DNA from: Phoronis australis
Taxonomy: Eukaryota > Phoronida > Phoronidae
Direction: 5' to 3'
Assembly (NCBI GenBank): GCA_002633005.1
Contig: NMRA01000493.1
Coordinates: 261,140 to 325,139 of the forward strand
DNA: 64,000 nucleotides
The notes under the pieces were generated by a model. That model saw nothing but the letters and a program-made list of their open reading frames with translations. It was not told where the DNA came from and searched no databases. A program made the position numbers and the translations under genes. Positions 50,653-62,659 of the stretch are shown one piece after another; position 1 is the first letter of the stretch, and each line of letters starts with the position of its first letter.

Positions 50653-53308
50653 CGGCAAGGACCATCTCGGGTCCTGGCCTGTATTTGATCCGATAGTCAT
50701 ATTTTTGTAAACGCAGAAGCATGCGCTGCAGTCTGGCAGGCGCCTTGTGCAGGGGCTTGGCCACAATCATTTCCAATGGCTTGTGGTCACTTTCTATAAG
50801 GAATGGTTGGCCAAAAAGGTATGTATGAAAACGTTCTGCGCCAAAAACACAGGCGAGTAATTCTCGCTCGATGTTAGCGTAATGACTCTCTGTGTCTGTG
50901 AGCGTCTTAGAGGCAAACTCGATGGGTTGACCATTTTGTGTCAATGCCGCGCCTAGGGCGGACTGTGATGCGTCGACCTGCACGACCGCTGGGATCTTCG
51001 GGTCAAAATAGTGTAGGTAGCTTGCTTCCTTGATGGTTTTCTTGAGATTGTCAAATGCGGTCTGCTGTTCATGTTGCCATTGAAAATCAGAGTCTTTTCG
51101 CAGTAGGGCTCTTAGAGGGGCAGAGGTTTCACTTAGATTTGGTATAAATGGAGATATGTATGTAATCATGCCAAGGAAAGAACGAAGCTCCTGCGCGTTG
51201 GATGGTGCCTGTATGTCGTTTATTGCCTGTACCTTTGATGGGTCGGGGCGTACTCCTGTGTGGTCATAGATTTGCCCAAAGAATTCTATTCTGTGTGCGC
51301 CGATGATGCATTTGACCTTGTTGAAGACCATGCCTTTCTCTTTGGCTCTATTCATGAGGCGTAGAAGGTTAACGTCATGCTCGTGTTTATCCATGCCAAA
51401 AACTGTGGTATCATCGGCAATGGATATGACACCGGGTAGCCCCTGTAGGTTGTCATCCATCGCTTTCTGAAAAACGTCTTGAGAAACCACAATGCCCATG
51501 GGCAGGCGACAGTAACAGTATCTGCCGAAGGGCGTGTTGAACGTGGTTAGATATTGGCTGGGTTCGTCGAGCTGTATAGCCCAGTAACCAGACTTGAGAT
51601 CGAGCTTACTGAAAACAGTCGCGCCGTTGAAGAAATGGGTGAGTTCTTCAACAGTGGGGGTGTGGTGCTGTCCACGTTTTAGGGCGCGGTTGAGATCCCG
51701 GGGGTCGAGGCAGATTCTCAGGTCCCCACTCTTCTTTTCGACATATGTGGCACTGGACACCCAGTCTGTAGGAATGTCGACTGGTCGAATCACACCGAGG
51801 TCTTGCATGCGTTTGAGCTCAGACCGAATCTTATCGCGTAGGTGGATCGGTGCTTTTCTTGGGGCATGACGAACCGGTTCTTGGTCCTTTTTTAGTGTCA
51901 GCGTCTGGACCCCTGGGAATTTCCCGATACCTGTAAATTGGTCTGGGAACGAGGCGATGAGGTCTGCAGTTGAGCTGACTTGAGTGTTAGGTTGCCTGGA
52001 GACTGATTGTTCTATTGAACAGTGGATTGTCACAAGACCCAGGAGGTTGCACATCATGCGGCCAAACAGGACAACACCATCAGCATCTGTAACCACAAAT
52101 TCAACATCCATCCATTTGCTCTGGCCCCATTGGCATTTTAATGTGAGCTTTCCCAGATTGGTAATGTTTGAGCCACCATATACGTATAGGCGGGAGGTTG
52201 ACGGTGATGTCAGGGTAGGTTTGCCATTCGGTGTCAGGTGGTTTGGGAACATGCGACGGTAGGTTCTGAGTGGGAGGAGGTTACCACTAGCGCCAGTATC
52301 CACCTTGCCTCTGAGGATACCACGTTTACGGTGTTCGTGCCAAATGTTAATATCAGCAAAATCCTCTTGTTTGGCATCAGGACCGATAGAGTCGAAGACT
52401 AAGTTTTCAAACGAGATTTCGTCAGTCTCGGGTACATGAGAAGTAGCGTGGAATCGCTGAGGGTTGGGTGGTGGGTGAGCCTTGGGCCTTGTAACCGGGT
52501 TGCCTGATGAGCGACAGACATCTCCCCAGTGTCCCACCTTTCCACATCGGTGACAGGTTTGTCCCTTAGCCGGACATTGGCTGCGATATCTATGCCGCTC
52601 TTTTCCACAGTTTCCACATGTGTCGCTGGGTGTCGGTTTTCTATCTGTGTAGCGTTTTGCAGAGCTCTCTTCACGTGTTTGTCTTTTGATTGCATGGATT
52701 TCCGTGGTCGGACGACCGATTTGTTGCAGTTGTGCTTGGGTGTATTCATACGTACGGGCGATATCAAGAGCATGTTTCAGCTTGAGTTTGTCCGGGTCTT
52801 GTTCGAGTAGTTTCTTCTGAACTTGTTGTGAGTTTGCCCCTTGGATAATTTGGTCAAGTATTGCGTCGTCTGTAGCATCTTTGTTGCCGAAGTTGCATTT
52901 CTCCGCGTGTAGTCGAAGGCGCGTAAAGAAGTCGTTGATAGATTCGTTGCTGTCTTGTGTCATCTGTCTAAGTTGAAAACGGCAAAGACGAAAACTTGCT
53001 TTCGGCTCAAAATACTTCTCGAAGCGATCCCAAACTGTTGTCGGGTCTTCTTGCTGTTCGGGCGTGAGGGACCAGGAATAAAAAATTTCGAGGGATCTGG
53101 GTCCCAGCCATAAGAGTATATAGCTCACTTTTGTCGCTGGCGATTGGCTGGTGTACGCAGGAGTGCTGAGAACCAGGTTGCAATACCTCTTAAAATTTCG
53201 GAACGTTTTGGGTAAGTTGTCGGTTTTCCAATCAAAAGAGGGTGGTTTCACCACAAGTAAATTGGAGTTGTGGAGCGTTGGTTGAGGGTTGTCCTCTCCG
53301 TCTGACAT
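50653..53308 (-). CDS. Gypsy B gag, protease, reverse transcriptase, RNase H
   Basis: Starts 'MSDGEDNPQPTLHNSN' 146 bases after the primer-binding site. Gag spans about residues 1-230, followed by CCHC-type knuckles ('CGNCGKERHRYRSQC' and 'CHRCGKVGHWGDVC'). The protease site is 'KVDTGASGNLLP'. The RT has 'RICLDPRDLNRALKRGQ', 'FSKLDLKSGYWAIQLDE', 'RLPMGIVVSQDVFQ' and a catalytic box reading I-A-D-D. RNase H has 'VVQVDASQSALGAAL' and 'NIERELLACVFG'. No stop interrupts the frame before the N at 50652. Gag and pol share one frame. Confidence 0.95.
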
Positions 53309-53466
53309 CGTGGCGGTGTGGCGTTGGGGTATTGTAAAGTAAATTGGAAAGAACTCACCGGTATGGCGATGTTTATTTAGGGTGAAAAAAATGCAAAAAC
53401 CACAAGGCAGTGTTGAAATGGTGGTCTCCGCGTCAGGTGTGGGATCGTCTCACGCCGCTGCCACCA

Positions 53467-53644
53467 TGTTGTGTTTCTATGCTGGTTTCGGACCAAAGAT
53501 GAAGATCGATACGATTGTGACTAAGGCATTTATATTGAGAGTACATGAAACATCAACCGGAACAGGAAGTAGGTAACAGAGCATGCCTACTATACTAAAA
53601 CACTGGTAGCGACATCTTTAGTTACTACTGACCATAACGTAACA
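53467..53644 (-). repeat. Gypsy B 5' LTR
   Basis: 178 bp and adjacent to the primer-binding site, so it is the 5' copy in element orientation. It would hold the element's promoter; no strong TATA box is evident. Confidence 0.95.
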
Positions 53645-53649
53645 TCCTC

Positions 53650-55390
53650 CAGACTCTGGTAAAACAAGAAACATTTTGGGCAGCGCGAAACATCCAATCG
53701 AAAAATACGGGAAAGACATATTAAAGTGGAGGTATGAAGACGGAGACGACTAAGGGATAAGATTGGTGCTGGAGGAATTGGAAAATTTGCCACGACTGGG
53801 GATTGGTGGGTTAGAATTCGTGACAACAGTTGTTGAAGTAAGCCTATATTTGTTAAGAGCAATGCCATATTCTCCCTCTCCCCGAACGTCAAAGAACTCA
53901 TAGGCCTACGGGATAGCTAAAACAAGTTACACATTCAAAATTGGCACTCATGCGCACTTCCTATAACTCTAGTTACCGTTCCATTTTGCAACCATTCGGG
54001 ATCGGATAAATGAGGTAATACCTTAAAGAAACAACAAGGCATTTCTGGGTTTGTTATTATTTCTTTGTATGTTCTGTGTATCCTTCAATAAATATATATC
54101 ACAGTGAAAAAAGGGCATTTCTGTTAAAGAGGCATTAAACGCTTAATCAGGCGAAAGAATAATTTTCAAACAATTCTTGACGGAAGTACGATTTCTTAAC
54201 CAGTACTATGGAGTTAATCATATTTCCCTGTGAGGGAATTTCTCGAAAAAAATCACAAAATTCGAAATTTTTGAAATACGCGCGAAGGAAAACTATTGTA
54301 GTCACCTCCCGGCATTGTGATGAATGTTTTAGCTGTTAAGTCATCGGTTTCGTCAACTGTCTTGGATTAATTTGAAAAAATAAGCCAATTTTGGCTACAA
54401 GATTTTCACATGTAAAAGTGAGAGAACAGGGGTTAAGGGCTGTTGGAACAAAGATTTTTGACCGCTGTGTACTGGTCGGTTGTCACAGAGTTGCAATTAT
54501 GCATGCCATCCCCAACCAATCTAGGACTGCCACGCACTTGTTTTAGAGTGACTCTTCCTGATAACACTATGGATGTGGTCAATACTGGACTATTGGAGCA
54601 ATGCAGACGTTTTCAGTAAAAGCCTAACAAAGAATTTGCAAGGCCAAGTTATAATGAAGTTCACTCTACGAAGAGTATTTATAGCTTCGACACATTTTCA
54701 GAAAAGACCCCTGTATAAAATGTAGAAGCATTTTTCAGAAAAGCTGGGAACGAGACATTTTAACACAGCTAGCCCTGCTCTCAAGCCAAATTTTGCGTAA
54801 ACAAAATGGAGGCCAAGTTATCAAGTTCAGTTGCATCCTTGTAGTAGGAACCACAATACACATGTAGCGTTTAAAATGGTGAAATATCACTCCCGTACAC
54901 TTCTTATAAATAGATATTGAGCAATACATCACATATAAAAACTAATAACCATCGCAACTCCAAAAACTAATTATGCTAACCAGATGCCGCTATTACCATA
55001 CAATGTGATTTTCATTGTAACCTTGTGGTACTGCAGGCTAATTTGAAAAATGACGTGTTTGTACTAATGTTTTCATGGTCAACAAACATGATAAAGACAC
55101 TTTTGAAGTAATTTATTTCATATTTATTGGGTTAAAGAGGCATACTTACAAAATATAGAAGAAAACAGTCGTTAGTCTGAAATGCTTGTTCATCAAGGTC
55201 TCACTATTATAGCAGAATACAAGGACAAAAGTTCATACTATTCAGTAATCTTCTATTCCTAAAAATCAAAAATAGATATTGTTCTTAAAAACATCAGCGG
55301 TTATCCTTATAGTGTTAGTTGTATGAATTATTTTCTGGCCAGCTGAACACAGTTTAAGCACTTTTTGTTAGTTTTTTAACACGCGTGAAT
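53650..55390. other. Intergenic stretch with no supported gene
   Basis: AT-rich sequence with short open frames. Nothing recognisable on either strand. Confidence 0.45.
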
Positions 55391-55394
55391 TAAA

Positions 55395-56900
55395 TCAAAC
55401 TGTATTCATACAAGGAGTCTGATCATGAATGGGCTCCTGGCATTTACATAATGATGTCCATCGTAATACAGATTTCATGCATTTCCTTTGTCTACTGTTG
55501 CATTGTTTCTGGCATGGACATGATAGCATCTCTAGGCATCTTTCTGAAATAAGGCTCTGTGTCATCAGTATGGGCTGCAGTTTTGAGTCCGCAGGAGCGT
55601 ATCCAGGCTTTTGAGTTAGGGTCAGACATTCGCATCTCCGCACTGCCACATGGAATCTGTGAGAATTTAAGGGGGCATGGCCCCCTTGGCCCCTTTCTTA
55701 CGCCACTGGTCCGTGTGTGTCATTCCCATATCAGAGTGTGCTGGAAGCTCAGGTATGGGACAATGAGCATTTGGCCATACTTTGACATGATAGTGCACTC
55801 TCACCAGACCAAAATAGAGCATATCATGCGTTCGGGGTTCACGGTCTTGGAAAATAGTAAATGGCATGCTACATCTACAGAATCTGCTTTGGTCATGGTG
55901 CATATTCGACAGACAAATGCTTCTAAAATCTCTACAGTTTTCTCTGTGAATTCACCCTATGCCTACTTTACTAAGCAATCTGTGATGGAAACACCTTCCT
56001 TGATGATCGCTTCGTGTGATTGGCAAATTCCGAGGTGGCGTAACACCCATACTGGGCTTAAAAAGCTGACAAGGATGTTGCCAAGTCTATTAGCAGGATG
56101 TTGAAAACTGCTTCAGCAGGTATATATATGGACGTTTCTTTGAGGAACTCGACATGGTCCAGATACTTTCACATCACATTTGTTGGAAGTGCGATACAAG
56201 AAGCAGTAGAAAACCAGTGTCCATGGAAGACACGACTACTGTTCTAAATTTGCTGTGGACAGCATGCAATACCAGTCTTGTGTCTGCTTCATCAAATGTG
56301 GATTTCAGAGGCCTCAAATTAGTCCTATCTTTAGATGACTTGACTTCCACCTTATCTTTACACCCTCCAGCAACTATAACCTCTTTATCTTCAGCCGCCT
56401 GAAAACTTATTTTCTCTGAGAGGAAATACACTGGTTCTGCTTTAATCTCAGCCAGTACCACAAAATTTGACCAGTTTTGAGGAAGAGGTAAATCACGGTC
56501 GTCCACAAGTGACTTGATTGGGCGTGTACCGCTAATGCACTGTTTCCTGGTTATGCCCTTGATTGTTTCTTCTCTGTATCTGTCAAATACGATATCATTT
56601 TTTTTGATATTGGTCACCGTTTTCACGAATGAATCAGTCTGGTCTCCAAAGGTCACAACACCACCAGGCTCTCTGATAGCTACCACTAACGCATGGCCAT
56701 CAATAACGGGGCAAAAGGACGAGTCATGAAGCGAATTGTTTCAAGACAGTCGATGTATTCTCCTAGTACGTGTACTGTGGCAAGTAAAAAATATATGTCC
56801 AGTGCGCAATGTGCCCCTCATTTCAGCAAAAAAAAAAACGGGACAGGAATAAGCTCGTGTTTGAGAACAGAGGATAAATCATCTTTTCGACCTGCCTCAT
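55395..56900 (-). pseudogene. Broken repeat-associated protein gene with Cys-rich C-terminus
   Basis: Minus-strand pieces in order are 'ELIPVPFFFAEMRGTLRTGH' (about 56830), the frame 56686-56174 ('DIVFDRYREETIKGITRKQ', 'LPLPQNWSNFV', 'FDEADTRLVLHAVHS'), then 'VHYHVKVWPNAHCPIPELPA' (about 55760). Last is a Cys-rich tail 'CPCQKQCNSRQRKCMK...CKCQE' (about 55470). This order matches an uncharacterised multi-copy protein family of invertebrate genomes (R-x-K/R repeats, E-A-D-T-R motif, C-terminal Cys cluster). Stops, frameshifts and an inserted MITE at 55596-55709 show it is dead. The function of the family is not known to me. Confidence 0.6.
55596..55709. mobile_element. hAT-like MITE inside the Cys-rich pseudogene
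   Basis: 'GTATCCAGGCTTTTGAGTT' to 'CTTACGCCACTGG', with the internal 'GTCAGACATTCGCATCT' string shared with 12265-12425. It separates the Cys-rich tail from the rest of the pseudogene. Confidence 0.65.
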
Positions 56901-57099
56901 AAGCCGTAATTAGGCAGCAAAGGACATCCAAGTCTGCCTTCAAAACTATTTTCTTCTCTTTGTCTTTAGTTCATTCCCCAAATCCAAACATCTTTAACCC
57001 AATAAGGTTTGGCAACATTTTTTGCCATAATTTACTACCATTGATATCAATGATATGTACTTTTTGACGCATCAGTTTTTAATAGTTTTAACCAATTTT

Positions 57100-58255
57100 T
57101 CGCAATTCTAGGTTGTCCTATGTAATCAAGTAGTAACGATCCATCTCACATCTAACAGCTGATAAAATTGCTGTGCAAGTTAGATTTAAAATTTCTTTAA
57201 AAAATTTTGGGTGGACTAATGCAATACATTTTCTCTCGATAAAACAACATATCTCACATCTATAATTAACTATCGGCACTGTCTTAAAATCTAATAATTT
57301 CAAACTAACTCTAATGGGGAATGCATTATAACCACTCACATTTTACCTCATTAAATTCACTGGCTTGAAAATTAAGGTTTCTGTGCACATGACCGCAATC
57401 TTTCCTAGTAAGCATTAATCCTAAATATTTATATGCGTTTACAATATGAACAGTATTCCCATCATACGTACATTTTTTCATGTTATCATTCCACCCTTCC
57501 TAAAAACAATTATCTTAGTCTTTGACATTTTAACAATATATTGTCATTTCTGGCGATACTCAAATAAAATATTCAATCACTATAGGCAAAATAAAGCTAA
57601 GTCATCAGCAAACCGCAGATGCAATAATGTAGCTAATCCCATGGAAATTACAGTACTTCACCGCCATCCTTGATCTAAATCATTTATAAATAAAATAAAC
57701 AAAAACGGTGGTAGCTTAGAGCCTTGTCTTTGACCATTCTGACAATCAAAGAAATTCTTATAGCTCTCATAATTCAATCTGACGCACGATTTTACTTCCG
57801 CCTACATTTCCTTGATCATCCTATACATCTTACCTTCGATGCGATTGTTCTTTACTTAAAACTATAATGCACTTCTCTAGATATTGTCAAAAGCGACATT
57901 AAAATAAAGGAAAGCACAATAAAATGTAGCCTTCTCTCGGGACAAGTAGTTAGTTATCTACGTATACAAAAAAACATGTGATACACCCTACTGTAGCCTA
58001 TCCTAAACGCAGCTTGAGACATACTAATTACGTTTTCTCTTTCCGTCCATTCTTGAAGTCGATGGTATAATTTTTTACGAATATTTTGGCTTTGACTTGC
58101 ATGAGGGAAATTCCTCTGAAATTTTCAGGAATTTCGGCACCGCCTTCAAATATCGGTACTACAACAGATTCTGTCCATTCTTTTGGAAACAGCCCATTTT
58201 AAAAGGTAGCTATATAGATGGAACAGCGAATCTACCAACTTGTAGAACTGTACGC
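57100..58255 (-). pseudogene. LINE reverse transcriptase relic
   Basis: Minus-strand order is 'GLFPKEWTESVVVPIFEG' and 'PENFRGISLMQ' (about 58130-58200), 'SQAAFRIGYSRVYHMFF' (Q-A-x-F-R-x-G-x-S motif), 'NFFDCQNGQRQGSKLPPFLF' (motif B), 'LRFADDLALFC' (catalytic F-A-D-D, about 57600), 'KIIVFRKGG', and 'VHPKFFKEILNL' (about 57200). Numerous stops and frameshifts mark a dead copy. The endonuclease end is absent. Confidence 0.85.
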
Positions 58256-58627
58256 CAATTTTATAAGCTGTTATCCTAGTTGTTTTATACACACAACAAG
58301 GCTAACTGTGTAGTCTTGTGGTTGTATGCATGCTGACAGCCAATACATTCTGCTAATGCTAGTCTGAATATACATTAGCATTAATTGTATTAATGTTATG
58401 TGCTGTGTTCTTCAGGAATATTTGCAGTACGTCACAAACCAGCATAGGTTGACTTTAAATGACAATTGCTAGCACTTTCCGCTTGCATAGAAACGAGTTA
58501 CTAGTGCTGAATCAGGCTTCACATTACACCAGCATAGGTATCCATTCTAGTTTTGCATGGCAGCAAACATTTTGGTTATGTTAACAGCAAATAAAAGTTA
58601 TTGTTTTAACCAAGATTTCAGTAGCCA

Positions 58628-60201
58628 ATGCATCTATTCGACAATCTTTACATTAAGAGAGGGCAAACGTGTACTAGTGGTGATAGATTAAGCAGCCTCG
58701 ATTTCGCGAGCCGTTTTAGTAGATGGTGCAATGGCTTGCAGCCGGGCCAACTGAATCTGAGATTGCGTGAAAAGGGTGCTTCTACGAAGGAAATAAGCGT
58801 GACTTTATACAAAGGTAAGTGATTATTTTAACGACTATTCCATGTTTACAATACGGATACCTCTTAATTGAGGTACTGGCCGGTGTCGACGTTGCGGCAG
58901 TGGCCAGTCGGTTATATCTAAACAGTAATATTAATGTATGGACTGATTTCTAACAGGTTTATCAGTGACAAGTATATGTTTATGCTGTCAACTCAATATT
59001 TGTTAGTGAGGTAAGTTATTACAATCCAATCCCAAAGGGTACGTGACAAATACCTAATAAACTATTTGTTATTTCTTATGCCCTCCGGGAATATATTACA
59101 AGTTCATGTGGAAATATAGCATGTCTGTTTTCACCTAACCTTTGTTTTTTTAGGTTTGAGGGCTAGTGCCGTGCAGAGTAGATGTGAATCACTTCTGCAA
59201 CTGTCCCTGAATGGACAACAATTGTTTTTAAGCAGTAGATTACAGGCAGCTAACCAGCAAGATCTTCATATTCAGTGCAGACTTGTTGTCAAAGCCTACT
59301 TTCTATATCGAAGACAGAGAACGAAGCCTTTGAAACGGAAATCTATTTTGGAAGATAGGTATATAAAGTGTTTTGTTAATTAACTTATTCAGTTCCTTAG
59401 CGGAGGTTGGTATAGGTGGTTGGGGTTGTAACATTTGGTGCAAACAAATGTGTGGAACTAACAAAGAATAGTGTCCGGAGAAAGATTATGGTGAGGTAAT
59501 TCTTAACCTTCATGAAGTTCTTTCACGTTTCATGAAATTGCGTTGCTATCCATTGTAAACCCCTAAAATATACTACATTCTTTGAATTCTCAACAACTGA
59601 ACAGCCTTAACTCATGCCTTAAACTGTTGCAAGTCCTTAATAATTTTATATGATTGTCAGTTTTGTGAAAGTTAAATTGTTGATATGAGGTCATATTTGA
59701 ACATATAATTCTTACTTCCAATATGCACACAATGGTGCCTTAAGATTTTTTATTATTCTTAAACAACAGACAGATTATCCATCATTTTAAGTGACCTATC
59801 CCTTTCTTAGACGAAAAATAATAAACTTGCATATATTGCAGACAGGTGAAGCGTTTAAAGCATTGATCTGGCTAAGAATGAAACATAAAGACGCAGTTCT
59901 ATACAGATCAATACTATATTATATGTTATTTACACCCTTACTTTCTGAAATTAGTAATTATTTAACTTTGTGTGAAATTGTAAAGCAGTTACCACATCTT
60001 ATTTTTGAAAAACAAGGTCATCACTTTTTACCTAGCCTGGCGTACTTAATCATTAATGTTTCAATATTTGTTCTAGGTTCAGTGGCGCTTTTAAGGCCAT
60101 TTCAAACCGCAACATATACAAGCTTTGTTACTCCTTTCTCTTCCCGCAGCATGTCGTCCACACACCAGCAGTGCTGCATGGCCCGATGTGCAAGCCAGTA
60201 G
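58628..60201 (+). CDS. Predicted three-exon gene, unknown protein (147 aa)
   Basis: Exon 1 (58628-58814) begins with ATG six bases after a TTTCAG acceptor and has an in-frame TAG just before the ATG, so it would be the first coding exon. Its donor AAAG/GTAAGT is perfect. Exon 2 (59154-59358) follows a TTTTTTTTAG acceptor and ends at GATAG/GTATAT. Exon 3 (60150-60201) follows CTTCCCGCAG. Phases 1, 2 and stop agree (444 nt). The product includes 'LDFASRFSRWCNGLQPGQL', 'CRLVVKAYFLYRRQR' and ends 'QQCCMARCASQ'. An alternative last exon starts after the acceptor near 59768. I recognise no family; the call rests on splice logic. Confidence 0.4.
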
Positions 60202-60203
60202 CC
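60102..60203 (-). CDS. Alternative minus-strand terminal exon
   Basis: On the minus strand a TTTCTTCAG acceptor (60204-60206) leads into 'GYWLAHRAMQHCWCVDDMLR' and 'EEKGVTKLVYVAV' and a stop, in phase 0. It overlaps exon 3 of the plus-strand model, so at most one is likely real. No upstream partner exon was found. Confidence 0.25.
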   Translation of the reverse strand, partial: GYWLAHRAMQHCWCVDDMLREEKGVTKLVYVAV

Positions 60204-60550
60204 CTGAAGAAATGTGAATTGCAATACTAAGTTACCATTATGAAAATGTGTGGGCTTATTTCCTATCCTGGAAGATACTTGAGGGACTGAAGCTAAAGAA
60301 GACCTAGTAACACTCTGGTCTAGTTCAGAGTCAGATTTTGGGCTCAAAGCAAGTCAAGTAATATGATGGCGCATTTACCTTCAAGGATCTAATAGTGAAC
60401 GTTATTGAACCTGAATAAGGATACATGAAGGAGAACCATATGCCTAAACTGTATCTTTTTACAAGCGCTTCTATAGGCTATTGAAACTTGATCCCTTTAA
60501 ACTGAAAACCCAAAGTATCTGGTATAAATACATGTACCAGTCCTTTCACA

Positions 60551-60630
60551 TAGGCGGATTTATGTGGGGCCCAGGGGTTTGCGCAAATGCTTACAGAAAA
60601 AATGTTGTGATATCCTAGATCCGCCACTGT
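60551..60630. mobile_element. Short hAT-like MITE
   Basis: Starts 'TAGGCGGATTTATGTGGGGC' and ends 'GATATCCTAGATCCGCCACTG', the conserved right terminus of the family. Only about 80 bp, so it is an internally deleted copy. Confidence 0.75.
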
Positions 60631-60639
60631 TTCTCACTG

Positions 60640-61620
60640 AGTGGGGTTAACTTTTCCTTTTGAAAGAAAGGCTTTATACTAACAGTAAAAGCTTTTCAAC
60701 TTCGTACCCATTATGCTGACATGACATTCAGGGACTGCATCGATTGTCTTACTGTCAGTTAAAAGCCCGTTAATGTTACTCTTTGATGATCGACTTAATT
60801 TTTCATCAACAGGCAAGTTTGCCACTAATTATTCAAACACGACATTTCTTCAATTTTAAAGCCACGTACAGTGCAGTTGTGGCGCTTCCTTAAACAGCTG
60901 ATGTGATTACCGATTTCGCTTACGAATTGTCATTTTCCTGCAGACCTATAGAAATGTCTGGCGATCAAAACGCAGTATATCCTCTAATTGCACTTGATTT
61001 GTTTATGTGTGAAACCATTTTAGAACATTCTTAAAAAGGTCTTGAAACAGTTTTAAGTTTTGTGTTAACTTGTCTAGAACAAAAGTTCCAATTGCAAGCA
61101 AAGTGTCTTTTCAATCGTAGCTAGATGGATAAGAATCTGTTATGCACAAGATTTGAGAATTAATAATAATCATTGTATTCAAAAACAAAACGGCAAATGA
61201 CAAGTGAGCAACCACATACATGTACATGTACATACAACGGAACAACATTATTTGTTAAAATCAAATTTAATTTCCCCAATGCAAGGGCTAACTTTCTGAA
61301 TTCAGACATTCAAGACCCTCAGGTTATTGTTGAAGGACTGTTTTTCACTTTGTCAAAAGTTAAAATAGACGATAAAGCAGCTGGTTTCAGTGGCCTTCCC
61401 TCACCTGTAACAGAATAGTCAGGCAAATATTAGCAATTTATAAAAGAAAACACAAGGCAAAACTACTTTTGTAAGACAGAACGTACTTGACATTTTATCT
61501 CCACGACACCTAAAATGTGTTTCTTATCTCAACAACTAAAATTCATTCTTGGTGTCAATATTTATTCCAATGCAATATTACTAATTTAGTGTAAGAATAG
61601 CTCATTTATGTTAATCTGGT
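60640..61620. other. Intergenic stretch with no supported gene
   Basis: Short open frames only; one of 81 codons at 61173-61418 has no recognisable motif. Confidence 0.4.
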
Positions 61621-61652
61621 AACTATAATCTGGAAATCCTGGGGGTGGGGTC

Positions 61653-61665
61653 CGCTATAAAAAGG
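61653..61665 (+). promoter_or_regulatory. TATA box
   Basis: CTATAAAAAGG, preceded by a G-rich 'GGGGGTGGGGTC' and about 70 bases before an ATG with an open exon and a consensus donor. The spacing is suitable for a TATA-type core promoter. Confidence 0.5.
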
Positions 61666-61729
61666 AAACACACTCATCTAGAGACTTTCATTGGACATAG
61701 CACTGTTTTGTAAAGTAAATGCTGTGAAA

Positions 61730-61834
61730 ATGCCACCCTTGACATCTGAGTGGCACGTCCCATACACCCCTTATACCGGGAGCACTCCCACCCAGGACAA
61801 TATGTGTGCTGCTAACCTGCCATCCGGGTCCCGG
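61730..61834 (+). CDS. First coding exon of an unidentified gene
   Basis: ATG at 61730 opens 35 codons, 'MPPLTSEWHVPYTPYTGSTP' then 'TQDNMCAANLPSGSR', ending exactly at CGG/GTAAGT. The TATA box upstream supports a transcription start near 61690. The nearest downstream acceptor (61912) leads into a stop within seven codons in this phase, so the next exon is elsewhere or the protein is very short. Family unknown. Confidence 0.4.
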
Positions 61835-62279
61835 GTAAGTTTCTGAGTACAAACACTTAATTCCACCGAATTTATCCGTTCTTCAGTGGGGAAACTGGTG
61901 GTTATAACATCACTGAACGATGCCCATAGAAACTCAATTGCTAAAAACTTACCAAGTAATGTGATATTATGTGATGTTATGTAGTCTCTCCATGGAAATG
62001 CATAGAGCACGCACACGGGGCATGAGGTTTCAGCTTCCACACTTGCTGTCACTTGATTGACCCTCTTGACCGCAATTCTCCACGTCTGTAGTAATCTTAG
62101 GTCTTTTGGGAATTTGTGAAAATCTGTCGAAGAGTTGCAAACGGGAAAATAGTAGTGATAAGGCTTAGCGCGACGACGACAATTCCGTTATTTTACTAGC
62201 TATTGTGACTATGTCAGTGCACATCGAAAAATAGATAATCCACAAACATTATACATGTATCTAATTTTGCCTATTGGAA

Positions 62280-62650
62280 CAGTGACGGATCTATGATATC
62301 ACAAGGGGGGCTAACATTTTGTCTCGGGCCATCACGCAAAGTGCGATTGCATTAGCGCACCTAGCCCAAAATATAGGTTCTCTAATTTCTGAGAATGTGA
62401 ACCTTTTACTAAAAACAAACTATAAAATGATTGTGACAGTGGTCTGAATGGCACACTTGCAATCGGGTCAAGCCCCCCCCCCCCTCCCTCCCACACACAA
62501 ACTAAGACTCCACACCTTGTTTAATCAGCCGCATATTAATTACCAGGGTTAATTAATAAACCCACTATTTCCTCACGCATTTTGTAAGACTATTTGTCTC
62601 TGTCGCTCTCCGAAACTACTGTGTGTTAGTTAAGTTGTAAATTTGAAACA
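62280..62650. mobile_element. hAT-like element fragment
   Basis: Starts 'CAGTGACGGATCTATGATAT' and later contains 'TACCAGGGTTAATTAATAAA', shared with the element ending at 25050. The right terminus is not clear. Confidence 0.6.
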
Positions 62651-62659
62651 GCTAAATGT

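Larger units (their letters stand above)
48501..53644 (-). mobile_element. Young Ty3/Gypsy retrotransposon B, near full length
   Basis: Two 178-bp LTRs (48501-48678 and 53467-53644) begin TG and end CA and differ at two positions, so insertion is recent. On the minus strand the 5' LTR is followed directly by TGGTGGCAGCGG (53455-53466), a primer-binding site complementary to a tRNA 3' end. A purine-rich AAGGAGGA precedes the 3' LTR. One long gag-pol frame fills the interior apart from two assembly joins. I see no matching target duplication ('GGGAG' left, 'TCCTC' right). Confidence 0.95.

Noticed and set aside
51594-52810. Plus-strand ORFs of about 90 residues and a 124-residue minus-strand frame
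   Set aside because: Shadows of the Gypsy B gag-pol frame.
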